In this document: piece by piece, positions 1 to 5,852 of the stretch
How the letters are laid out: every line of letters begins with the position of its first letter
Numbering within the stretch: the first letter of the stretch is position 1
Origin: Nitrospirota bacterium
GTDB lineage: Bacteria > Nitrospirota_A > Leptospirillia > Leptospirillales > Leptospirillaceae
Direction: 5' to 3'
NCBI GenBank assembly: GCA_021838585.1
Contig: JAKCDE010000052.1
Coordinates: forward strand, 1 to 5,992
DNA length: 5,992 nt
Notes under the pieces: generated by a model
What the model saw: only the letters and a program-made list of their open reading frames with translations
What the model was told of the DNA's origin: nothing
Database searches by the model: none
Made by a program: the position numbers and the translations under genes

Positions 1-2150
1 TCCCGGATGAGGTTTTCCACCAGGCGCATGTTCTTGATGGCCTGCCGTTCGGTGATCTCGAAGGCGATGCGGTCGGGGGGAATGGGGTATTTGGCCACGG
101 TGTCCACGATCCGGTTGGCGAAGTCGGGGGCGGCCATGGCGAAGGGCGTCATGTTGAAGAAGAGTTTTCCGGTGAGGCCGCGTTGGGTGGCCAGCTCCAG
201 GGCCTTCTCGAGAATGGCGAAATCCAGGGAGGCGGCGAGTCCCGCCCGTTCCACCAGCGTGATGAACTCACCGGCGGGAACAATGCGTCCTTCGCTGTCC
301 CGGAGGCGGGCCAGAACCTCGTATCCCGTCACCGTGCGCGTCGATAGGTCCAGAAAGGGCTGGAAGTAGGGGAAGTCCTGGCCGCTTCTGACCAGGTCGA
401 GGAGATGGGACTCCCGCTGCCCGGCGGAATGGAGATGGATCGCCTCGCCGGGTTCGGGAGACCGGCAGGTGTTCTTCCCCGACTGCTTGGCCTTGTACAT
501 CATCCGGTCGGCCAGGGAAAAAAGGTCCTGGGCATTGGAGGCGTGGTCCGGATAGAGGGCGATTCCGATGGAGACCGAGGCCTCGATGGGAGGGGAGCCC
601 GCAACGTCGGGGTCCATCCGGAACAGCGCGATCTTCTCCCGGAGGCGGTCGACAATGCTTGTGGCCCCCGCCAGATCGACCTCCGGAAGGACAAAGGCGA
701 ACTCGTCCCCCCCGTAGCGGGCCACAATGTCTCCCTGCCGGGTTCCCGAGAGGAGGAGGGCCGCCATCTCCTTGAGGTAGCGGTCCCCGACCGTGTGGCC
801 GAAGGTGTCGTTGACCCGCTTGAAGTCGTCGAGGTCGACGACGCAGACGGCGAAGGAGGTGTCGTGGCGCTTGGCGCGCCCCACCTCGTAGTCCAGAAGC
901 TCCCAGAAGACCCGTTGGTTGAAGAGGCGGGTGAGAGGATCCCTCACGGCAAAGTATTCGACCTCCTTGTTGTAGAGGGAGAGCGCCTTCACCGAGCCCA
1001 GCACATTGAGGATCGAGACGAGAAACCCGCGGACCACGAGCTTTTTGATGGCATCGGAGCGGGTGCCTGCGAGCCCCACGCCGACGATGCCTCCGATCTG
1101 GGGCCGCTCGAGGAGGAGGCTCTCCGTCTCGAGAACGATGGCGTCTTTGGACAGAGCGGAGGGCGAGGAGGCGCTTTCCACCACCTCATGAAAGAAGGTG
1201 AGGCTTTTCCCTTCGGGGAGAAGGCCCGTCGCCTCCCGGACCCGGCGGCCGATGGACTCTTCGAAGTGGCGCTGCTCTTCGGGGGAGGGGGCCCCGTTCC
1301 AGAAGACATGGAGTTCGAAGACCTCTTCGGTCGTGACAAAGAGGGAGAAGAGAAATCGCACCGGAAAGGTATGGTTGATCTGGAGAAGAAGGTTCTTGGT
1401 GAACTCCTTCCACTCCCGGATGACGTCGGAGGTGATGAGGAGCTTCTTGGTGAGATCCACCTCGAACTCGAGGGTCTTCAGAAAGCCGATCGATCGCCGC
1501 TCGAGGAGCATGAAGGAGCCGAGGAGGGCCAGAAAAAGAAGAAACGAGGCATCGAGGACGAGGACGCGCCGATGATGCAGGAGAAGCTCCTGCTCCCGGA
1601 GGCTTTTTTCCTGGGCCCCGATCTGCCGGTGAAGGGTCAGGATCAGGGCATGCATGCGGGAGGAGAGGGCCGGGGGGATCACGGGCGTTCCCGCAGGAGG
1701 GGCCTCCCGGAGGATCGCCTCGATGTTCTGGATGGAGGCATAGACGAAGAGGGCGTTCAGGGCCTGCACATTCCGGACCTCGTCGGAGAGAAGTTCCCGG
1801 GTGGACCCTTGCATGCTGGAGAGGGCGGCCACGGCCTGGATCTGGTATCCCCGAAAAAGGGAGCGTTTTTCGGGGGAGAGGGGAGTGCGGGACTGGACCA
1901 TCACGAAGAGGGCGGCCGAGACCGACCGAAGGTCATCCTTGACGGTGCGGTACCGGGCGATGGTGCGGGAGAGGTGGGCCAGGTCCGCGTTCGTCGAAAA
2001 ATAAACGGCGAGGTTGAGGGAGACGAGGATCGCGGCTCCCACCGACAGGGCGATCGTCGTCCGAAGAAGGGAGCGGGTGGCCTGGCCGGGAGGGTCAGGG
2101 TTTTTCTGAGCCCGGGAGAGCTCTTCGGATTCTTGATTCGTAAAGACCAT
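1..2150 (-). CDS. Membrane-bound GGDEF-EAL cyclic-di-GMP cyclase/phosphodiesterase with periplasmic sensor (3' end cut by window)
   Basis: Predicted inner-membrane protein that makes and/or degrades cyclic-di-GMP; 716 codons are visible and the C-terminus lies beyond the window. Domains: transmembrane helix at about 31-51; helical periplasmic sensor at about 52-195; second transmembrane helix at about 196-216; cytoplasmic GAF-like linker at about 228-400 (weak call); GGDEF at about 402-565; EAL from about 590. The cyclase site is intact: DPLTRLFN at 404-411, DLDDF at 439-443 and GGDEF at 480-484. An inhibitory I-site RQGD (471-474) lies exactly five residues before GGDEF. The EAL part has Q597, EVLAR (611-615, the ExLxR motif), N666 and E698 in FEITE, so it looks catalytic as far as visible; the later Asp/Lys/Glu motifs are off the edge. 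Start chosen at ATG 2150 because GGAG (2162-2159) lies 8 nt upstream and the open frame beyond has no earlier ATG. The sensor is homologous to that of the kinase upstream. Domain calls are firm; net activity is not. Confidence 0.93.
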   Translation of the reverse strand, partial: MVFTNQESEELSRAQKNPDPPGQATRSLLRTTIALSVGAAILVSLNLAVYFSTNADLAHLSRTIARYRTVKDDLRSVSAALFVMVQSRTPLSPEKRSLFRGYQIQAVAALSSMQGSTRELLSDEVRNVQALNALFVYASIQNIEAILREAPPAGTPVIPPALSSRMHALILTLHRQIGAQEKSLREQELLLHHRRVLVLDASFLLFLALLGSFMLLERRSIGFLKTLEFEVDLTKKLLITSDVIREWKEFTKNLLLQINHTFPVRFLFSLFVTTEEVFELHVFWNGAPSPEEQRHFEESIGRRVREATGLLPEGKSLTFFHEVVESASSPSALSKDAIVLETESLLLERPQIGGIVGVGLAGTRSDAIKKLVVRGFLVSILNVLGSVKALSLYNKEVEYFAVRDPLTRLFNQRVFWELLDYEVGRAKRHDTSFAVCVVDLDDFKRVNDTFGHTVGDRYLKEMAALLLSGTRQGDIVARYGGDEFAFVLPEVDLAGATSIVDRLREKIALFRMDPDVAGSPPIEASVSIGIALYPDHASNAQDLFSLADRMMYKAKQSGKNTCRSPEPGEAIHLHSAGQRESHLLDLVRSGQDFPYFQPFLDLSTRTVTGYEVLARLRDSEGRIVPAGEFITLVERAGLAASLDFAILEKALELATQRGLTGKLFFNMTPFAMAAPDFANRIVDTVAKYPIPPDRIAFEITERQAIKNMRLVENLIR

Positions 2151-2158
2151 GAAGGGGG

Positions 2159-2162
2159 CTCC
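2159..2162 (-). promoter_or_regulatory. Ribosome binding site for the GGDEF-EAL gene
   Basis: GGAG on the minus strand, 8 nt before ATG 2150. The reading frame stays open upstream of this ATG, so this site is what fixes the start. Confidence 0.55.
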
Positions 2163-2244
2163 GGTGGTTTGTCGGGAGGGGGGTGGAAAGTGCCACGCCG
2201 CGGGGATCTCCGGAGGATTCCCCCGGGTGATCCCGACCTCCCCT

Positions 2245-2268
2245 GAAAATTGAGGCCGAGGGGCTCTC
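2245..2268 (-). terminator. Possible weak terminator between response regulator and GGDEF-EAL gene
   Basis: On the minus strand, 33 nt after the response-regulator stop, a short stem GAG(A)GCC / GGCCTC with a CCTC loop is followed by AATTTTC. The stem is only 6 bp with one bulged A and the T-run is short. It could reduce, rather than abolish, read-through into the GGDEF-EAL gene. I see no convincing promoter between here and 2150. Confidence 0.27.
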
Positions 2269-2301
2269 GTTCATCTCCGGTCCTGGTTCCCGGAACGGTG
2301 T

Positions 2302-2682
2302 TTAGGAGGAAGCCCGAGGGCCCCCCACATGGAGGCGGATCTTCTTCAGAAGGCGCTCAAAGTCCACAGGCTTCGTTTCGTAGTCGTCGCATCCGGCGGA
2401 GAGGCATCGCTCCCGGTCTCCCTCGATGGCATTGGCCGTGAGGGCCATGACGGGGATCCTTTTGAGCTCGGGGTCGGCCTTGATCCGCCTCGTTGCCTCC
2501 CATCCGTCGATCATGGGCATGCTCATGTCCATCAGGACGAGGTCGGGAGAAACTGTCCGGATTTTCTCCAAAGACTCCTTCCCTGTCTGGGCGGTCTCCA
2601 CCCGATACCCCTCGCGTTCAAGGCGGCGCTGCATGATTTCCCGTGCCATGTCGTGGTCTTCGACAAGAAGGATGAGGCTCAT
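2302..2682 (-). CDS. Single-domain response regulator (CheY/DivK-like receiver)
   Basis: A stand-alone receiver of 126 residues with no output domain, so it most likely acts by protein-protein contact or as a phosphorelay intermediate. Receiver landmarks are all present: acidic pocket E8-D9, phospho-acceptor D52 in [10 protein letters not shown]82 in ALTA, Y101 at the switch position and K104 in the KPVD motif. Length is typical for a one-domain regulator. Its ATG lies inside the end of the kinase gene (ATGA overlap, 4 nt), with AAGGA (2696-2692) 9 nt upstream, so the two are translationally coupled and the kinase is the obvious phosphodonor. The motif set resembles receivers found with hybrid kinases and the DivK type, but I cannot place it further. 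Its target is not evident; the GGDEF-EAL protein encoded next has no receiver of its own and is a candidate partner (inference). Confidence 0.93.
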   Translation of the reverse strand: MSLILLVEDHDMAREIMQRRLEREGYRVETAQTGKESLEKIRTVSPDLVLMDMSMPMIDGWEATRRIKADPELKRIPVMALTANAIEGDRERCLSAGCDDYETKPVDFERLLKKIRLHVGGPRASS

Positions 2683-4076
2683 GGTTCCGGTTCCTTTCTC
2701 AAAGAGGGTGGCAGGTGCGTCTCCTGGGCGGGCATCTCCCTCGGCAGGCGGAGGGTGAAGGTCGATCCTTTCGCCGGATGGCTCTCGACGCTCATTGTTC
2801 CCCCCATAAGATGGGCGAGGGAGCGTGAAATGGCCAGCCCCAGCCCCGTGCCCCCATAGCGTCGGCGGGTGTTTTCGTCCGCCTGGGTAAAGGGCTCGAA
2901 GATCCGGGATGTCTGGTCGGGCGTCATGCCGATGCCGGTGTCGGAGACGGTCACCCGGAAAAAATGGGGGGTCTCCGGATCGGGCGACGAAGAGAGGCGA
3001 ATCTCTCCATGATCGGTGAATTTCCTCGCATTTTCAAGGAGATTGATGAGTATTTGTCGGACCCGCCTCCGATCCGTCACCACAGGGCCCTCCAGGGGGA
3101 TCCGGTCGACCGCAAGTCGGTTGCCGGAGCCTTCGATCGCCGGACGCAGCATGTCGGCGGCTTCCGCCACCAGCTCTTCGATCAGGAAGGGTTCCGGCTC
3201 GAGGCGGAGCTTCCTGTTGCCGATCTTGGCCATGTCGAAGAGATCGTCGATCAGGGCCTCGAGATGGCGGGAGGCGATGAGGATCTTTTCGGCATCCTGA
3301 CCGGCCTCCGAGTCCCTGTCTTCTCCCGAAAGGATCAGTTGGCTGTAGCCTGTGATGGCGTTGAGGGGGGTTCGGAGCTCATGGCTCATCCGGGCAAAAA
3401 ATTCCTGCCGGGCGCGTTCGCGGTGAAGCGCCATCTCGTGGCGCCAAAGGGCCGCCGCAATCACAAATGAAAGCACGAGTCCAAAGCCGCTGGAGAGGGC
3501 GGCCAGCGACTGCCGGTGGCGCATAAGACTTTGATGTGCCTGGAGCCGTTTCTCTTCGACCCGAAAGGCTCTGCCCAAGGACACGGCCAGCCCGATCATC
3601 CGGCTCTCGATGGCGGGAGGGACGATCTCCCGGGAGGGGGGAGGCGGAGGTTGTCCTTGGGAATAGGCGGCATAGGAAAAGAGTGAGAGAAGAAGATCGT
3701 AGACAGGGCGGACCTTGGAGGTCAGTGTGGAGGGGCGCTGGCCGATGTCGGCCAAGGCCGAGATGGCCTGGATTCTGTAGGCCCGGAAGAGGGTGAGGTG
3801 AGCCGGCGTCAGAGGGGGGCGCCCATTCTCTTCCATCACGGCCAAGCTTGTCAGGACGGACTCCGAATCCGACAGGGCGGCCGAGAGTTCCTGCTGGAGA
3901 TGAGAGTCCTGCTCGGCCCTGTGACCATACATGAGAAAGGCCCCGCTTCCCAGGGAAAGGATCAGGAAAAACAGGACCAAAAGGATCATTCCGGACCTCG
4001 ATCCTTCCCGCTGTTTTCCTAAGGCCAGCGAAAAGAAGGCCCGGGCGGGAGGAGGGGAGAACGCGGTCTCGGTCAT
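2679..4076 (-). CDS. Membrane sensor histidine kinase (HisKA-HATPase) with periplasmic helical sensor
   Basis: An inner-membrane sensor kinase of 465 residues that should autophosphorylate and pass phosphate to the receiver encoded next. Layout: short cytoplasmic N-terminus; transmembrane helix at about 30-50; periplasmic helical domain at about 51-191 with a proline run near 143-147; transmembrane helix at about 192-210; dimerisation/phosphoacceptor HisKA with H232 in SHELRTPLN; then HATPase with N345/N349 in LINLLENA, G1 box DTGIGM (379-384), F box FEPF (394-397) and G2 box GTGLGL (409-414). There is no HAMP or PAS domain; only about 20 residues join the membrane to the H box. The gene overlaps the response regulator by 4 nt. 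Start is ambiguous: ATG 4076 has AGAGAG about 9 nt upstream, but ATG 3989 (Met30, at the edge of the first membrane helix) has GAGG 6 nt upstream and would also give a complete protein. The sensor is paralogous to that of the GGDEF-EAL protein. Kinase assignment is certain; the signal is unknown. Confidence 0.95.
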   Translation of the reverse strand: MTETAFSPPPARAFFSLALGKQREGSRSGMILLVLFFLILSLGSGAFLMYGHRAEQDSHLQQELSAALSDSESVLTSLAVMEENGRPPLTPAHLTLFRAYRIQAISALADIGQRPSTLTSKVRPVYDLLLSLFSYAAYSQGQPPPPPSREIVPPAIESRMIGLAVSLGRAFRVEEKRLQAHQSLMRHRQSLAALSSGFGLVLSFVIAAALWRHEMALHRERARQEFFARMSHELRTPLNAITGYSQLILSGEDRDSEAGQDAEKILIASRHLEALIDDLFDMAKIGNRKLRLEPEPFLIEELVAEAADMLRPAIEGSGNRLAVDRIPLEGPVVTDRRRVRQILINLLENARKFTDHGEIRLSSSPDPETPHFFRVTVSDTGIGMTPDQTSRIFEPFTQADENTRRRYGGTGLGLAISRSLAHLMGGTMSVESHPAKGSTFTLRLPREMPAQETHLPPSLRKEPEP

Positions 4077-4085
4077 CGGGCGAAT

Positions 4086-4099
4086 CTCTCTTCAGAGAG
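4086..4099 (-). promoter_or_regulatory. Small hairpin covering the kinase ribosome-binding site
   Basis: On the minus strand CTCTCT and AGAGAG are exact inverted repeats separated by 2 nt, which as RNA would fold as a 5-bp stem with a UGAA loop. The 3' arm is the only Shine-Dalgarno-like sequence for ATG 4076. This may lower initiation there, or indicate that Met30 is the true start. Confidence 0.35.
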
Positions 4100-4209
4100 G
4101 GTGATATTCGTCATCCGTGTTCTCGTGATCCGATCTTCGCGGAAAGGATTTCGATGGTTTTTGTCGATATTGGGCGGTTTTTTATGAGAGATTTGTTTGT
4201 AATTGATTA

Positions 4210-4217
4210 ATTATAAT
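4210..4217. promoter_or_regulatory. Candidate -10 element ATTATAAT (readable on both strands)
   Basis: The palindrome ATTATAAT contains a perfect TATAAT on each strand in the most AT-rich stretch of the intergenic region. I find no good -35 hexamer at 16-18 bp in either direction, so orientation and activity are uncertain. On the minus strand it would give a kinase leader of roughly 130 nt. Confidence 0.25.
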
Positions 4218-4352
4218 GCAAAAAACGGGCCAGGGATATTCGAGGGGGCGAAGGTGAGCCATTCCTTATTTTAATGTCGGCACAAATAGATGTGGATGCG
4301 TTCTTTTTTATGGGGGGTGAGCTGGAAAAAATGGAGGGGGAAGAGGGAGGGT

Positions 4353-4412
4353 GTTTCAGTTTTTGTTTCGCAAATGATTCTTGAGAGAAACGCGTGTTTC
4401 ATACGAGAAACA
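4353..4412. promoter_or_regulatory. Candidate activator-binding region: GTTTC/GAAAC cluster with a perfect dyad
   Basis: Five copies of GTTTC or its complement GAAAC lie within 60 bp (4353, 4365, 4387, 4396, 4407). The last two form the perfect dyad TGTTTC-N6-GAAACA at 4395-4412. GAGAAAC is also repeated directly 20 bp apart (4385 and 4405), about two helical turns. The block lies about 90-150 bp upstream of the sigma-54-like promoter, a usual position for enhancer-binding protein sites. The binding protein is unknown. Confidence 0.4.
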
Positions 4413-4499
4413 TTTTTGGATGTTTTCTGGAGGGACGGACATCGAAAACATCCTGTTCAATCTTTCCATTTCCGGGCCTTTGAGTGAGCTTCTTTTGTG

Positions 4500-4516
4500 T
4501 TGGCATGGTTTATGCT
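4500..4516 (+). promoter_or_regulatory. Sigma-54 (-24/-12) promoter candidate for the desaturase gene
   Basis: TTGGCATGGTTTATGCT matches the sigma-54 consensus YTGGCACGRNNNTTGCW at all but two of the specified positions. The invariant GG (4502-4503) and GC (4514-4515) are separated by exactly 10 nt, as the family requires. Transcription would start near 4527, giving a leader of about 175 nt before the GTG start of the desaturase gene. Confidence 0.5.
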
Positions 4517-4593
4517 TGACTAAATGGATTGCTCTTCTCGGGTGAGTGTTGTGTGATCTCGAGGGGGGGCCTTCTCACTCTTTCCTGATTGTC

Positions 4594-4611
4594 TCCGATC
4601 ACCTTATCGGA
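4594..4611 (+). promoter_or_regulatory. Leader hairpin TCCGAT/ATCGGA
   Basis: Perfect 6-bp inverted repeat with a 6-nt loop in the desaturase leader. It lies immediately before an AAGGAG sequence (4611-4616), and an alternative pairing TCTCC/GGAGA would mask that AAGGAG. It may be a regulatory structure; there is no T-run to make it a terminator. Confidence 0.25.
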
Positions 4612-4637
4612 AGGAGAGCGTGAGGGTGTCTTTTCGG

Positions 4638-4656
4638 CAAGGGGGTTTCCCCCTTG
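4638..4656 (+). promoter_or_regulatory. Perfect 8-bp leader hairpin upstream of the desaturase gene
   Basis: CAAGGGGG and CCCCCTTG pair perfectly around a TTT loop, 46 nt before the GTG start. Five consecutive G-C pairs make it very stable. It lacks a following T-run, so it looks more like an mRNA stability or translation element, or a protein site, than a terminator. Confidence 0.4.
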
Positions 4657-4692
4657 ATCTGACGTTCTTAAACGGGTTGCTGAATCCTAGCG

Positions 4693-4697
4693 AAGGA
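4693..4697 (+). promoter_or_regulatory. Ribosome binding site deciding the GTG start of the desaturase gene
   Basis: AAGGA, 5 nt before GTG 4703. An in-frame TAG at 4688-4690 rules out any start further upstream, and the next candidate starts (TTG 4724, GTG 4736) lack such a site. Confidence 0.6.
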
Positions 4698-4702
4698 AAA
4701 AC

Positions 4703-5536
4703 GTGCGTCTTCCCCTTTCTGTATTGCGTCACCATGTGTCGGCCTATAACGAGTTGGCGGATGATGCCAACTGGAATCGTTTCAAGTCCCTTCCCTGGAA
4801 GGAGCTGAATCCCGATCTTCTTACCGAGGGCCAAAAGCAGGCCGTCGTCTTTGTGACCCATGTGGAGGACTATACTCCCGGATATTGTGCCGAGTATCAG
4901 TCGATCTTTCCCGTCAATTCCCCCTCTCCCCAGGAGGCCATGCACAACCGGGAGCTCTTTCACTTCGTCTCCCGGTGGGGGCTGGAGGAGGACCGACATG
5001 CCCAGGCCTTGGCCCTCTATCAGGTTCACTCCGGGATCGAGGCAGACTGGGACAGGCTTTCGGAGACGCTGATTCTGGAGAGCCAGAAGGAATATCAGGT
5101 CGGCTACAAGAATCTTCTCCAGGTGACCACCTATGCCTTTCTCCAGGAGAAGGCCACCCAGCTCTATTACCAGAGCCTGGCAAGAAATGTCCAGGAGCCG
5201 GTTCTTGTCAGCCTCCTGCATCTTCTCACGAAGGACGAGTCCCGTCACTTTGTCTTCTTTTCCCGCATCGTCTCCTCCTACTTCGACGCCTTTGGCCTCG
5301 ACTGTCTGCCGCTGGTCGAGGAGGTGGCCATGAACTACCGCATGCCCCTCCACAACACGATGAGTGATTACCGGCGACGGGCGATCCGCATGGCCCGGGA
5401 GGCCCCCGGCTACGATCGGGCCCTCCCGATCCGGAATCTCTTCCACTTTCTCGAGGAAACAGGGGAGCGGCATCCCGAGTGGCGTCCCGAGATCGAGGCG
5501 TCAATCGGCCGAATGAAGGACCATCTTCGCATGTAG
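4703..5536 (+). CDS. Acyl-ACP desaturase-family diiron protein (ferritin-like fold)
   Basis: A soluble 277-residue protein of the plant/mycobacterial-type acyl-[acyl-carrier-protein] desaturase family, which uses O2, reduced ferredoxin and a carboxylate-bridged diiron centre to put a double bond into an acyl chain. The iron ligands line up in order: E55 in HVEDYTPGY; EEDRH at 95-99 (ExxH with E96 and H99); E149 in LQEKAT; DESRH at 178-182 (E179 and H182). The later MPLHNTMSD segment matches the conserved MPxH region of plant enzymes. It is shorter than plant proteins because it lacks a transit peptide and some N-terminal sequence. No membrane helix is seen, unlike the membrane-bound FADS desaturases. 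It begins with GTG, after AAGGA. No other lipid gene is next to it, so substrate and double-bond position are open; related diiron proteins include N-oxygenases, which I consider less likely. The gene stands alone, with its own promoter candidate and terminator. Confidence 0.85.
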   Translation: MRLPLSVLRHHVSAYNELADDANWNRFKSLPWKELNPDLLTEGQKQAVVFVTHVEDYTPGYCAEYQSIFPVNSPSPQEAMHNRELFHFVSRWGLEEDRHAQALALYQVHSGIEADWDRLSETLILESQKEYQVGYKNLLQVTTYAFLQEKATQLYYQSLARNVQEPVLVSLLHLLTKDESRHFVFFSRIVSSYFDAFGLDCLPLVEEVAMNYRMPLHNTMSDYRRRAIRMAREAPGYDRALPIRNLFHFLEETGERHPEWRPEIEASIGRMKDHLRM

Positions 5537-5541
5537 TCCTC

Positions 5542-5570
5542 CGGGGCCCTGGCCCCGAGCGCTCTTTTCT
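5542..5570 (+). terminator. Probable rho-independent terminator after the desaturase gene
   Basis: CGGGGC-CCTG-GCCCCG forms a 6-bp all-G/C hairpin that starts 5 nt after the TAG stop, followed by AGCGCTCTTTTCT. The T-rich tail is interrupted and begins a few bases after the stem, so efficiency may be moderate. Confidence 0.55.
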
Positions 5571-5738
5571 GTGGCTCGACTTTCGTTTCTTATTGTCTCT
5601 CCTCTTCGGGGGCCCGGAAGTTCCTGGCCCTCGCCCTTTCCTTGTGGCTCTGCCTTTCTGATCCTTCCATGGCGGGATCCTTTTCCCGGTTTGCCCCCTG
5701 ATCCTGGGCGTTGCGTCTCTCCCGCACCCCCCGCTGCC

Positions 5739-5750
5739 GGAAGCGCTTCC
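5739..5750. promoter_or_regulatory. 12-bp perfect palindrome upstream of a promoter
   Basis: GGAAGCGCTTCC is its own reverse complement and ends 9 bp before the -35 hexamer at 5760. The position suits an activator or operator site. A 12-bp palindrome is expected about once by chance in a window this size, so only its placement makes it noteworthy. Confidence 0.3.
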
Positions 5751-5759
5751 TAGACGCCC

Positions 5760-5788
5760 TTGTCATGGCTGTTGTCTTCACATATCAT
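5760..5788 (+). promoter_or_regulatory. Sigma-70-type promoter of the ODP-like gene
   Basis: TTGTCA (5760-5765) and TATCAT (5783-5788) each match the consensus at five of six positions and are separated by exactly 17 bp. Transcription would begin near 5795, about 58 nt before the ATG at 5853. This is the best housekeeping-type promoter in the window. Confidence 0.6.
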
Positions 5789-5843
5789 GAGTGTGCTTTT
5801 GTTCTGAGACTGGGATCTTCCAAGGATTTGTGACCCGTCGCAT

Positions 5844-5849
5844 GGAGGA
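5844..5849 (+). promoter_or_regulatory. Strong ribosome binding site for the ODP-like gene
   Basis: GGAGGA lies 3 nt before ATG 5853. An earlier ATG at 5842 is in a different frame and overlaps this site, so 5853 is the start. Confidence 0.6.
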
Positions 5850-5852
5850 ATC

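Larger units (their letters stand above)
4077..4702. other. 626-nt divergent intergenic region, AT-rich in the middle
   Basis: Separates the divergent kinase and desaturase genes. Base composition drops sharply from the surrounding GC-rich genes, most clearly at about 4140-4230 and 4340-4440. It holds a hairpin over the kinase ribosome site, a palindromic ATTATAAT block, a cluster of GTTTC/GAAAC words, a sigma-54-like promoter and leader hairpins, listed separately. A 65-codon open frame from 4290 lacks a ribosome site and family features, so I do not call it. I see no RNA gene, but an unrecognised small RNA cannot be excluded. Confidence 0.6.
5537..5852. other. 316-nt intergenic region between desaturase and ODP-like gene
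   Basis: Holds a terminator just after the desaturase stop, a pyrimidine-rich plus strand at about 5560-5740 with no convincing gene, a 12-bp palindrome and a sigma-70-like promoter. Short open frames on both strands here lack ribosome sites and recognisable features. Confidence 0.6.

Noticed and set aside
7..369. 120-codon plus-strand frame at the left edge
   Set aside because: Antisense to the EAL-coding part of the GGDEF-EAL gene; no independent support.
2203..2234. Inverted repeat GGGATC...GATCCC before the GGDEF-EAL gene
   Set aside because: Arms of 6 bp around a GC-rich spacer, with no T-run and no promoter nearby; within chance for this composition.
405..2246. 613-codon open frame on the plus strand
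   Set aside because: It is antisense to the GGDEF-EAL gene, whose motifs are unambiguous. The plus-strand translation is a charged, low-complexity E/G/D-rich sequence, typical of the reverse frame of a GC-rich gene.
4290..4487. 65-codon open frame in the divergent intergenic region
   Set aside because: No ribosome site before its start, odd Trp/Lys-rich composition unlike its neighbours, and it covers the dyad cluster upstream of the sigma-54-like promoter.
4516..4544. TTGACT at 4516 as a sigma-70 -35 element
   Set aside because: No acceptable -10 hexamer at 16-18 bp downstream (the sequence there is GC-rich), whereas the same stretch fits a -24/-12 promoter with exact spacing.
4620..4808. 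62-codon GTG frame after AAGGAG, overlapping the desaturase start out of frame
   Set aside because: The AAGGAG is only 3 nt from the GTG, which is too close for efficient initiation, and the peptide has no family features. A regulatory upstream frame cannot be excluded, but I cannot support it.
4604..5473. 289-codon open frame on the minus strand
   Set aside because: Antisense to the desaturase gene, which has all diiron motifs. The reverse translation has no recognisable domain and runs from inside one gene into the leader region.
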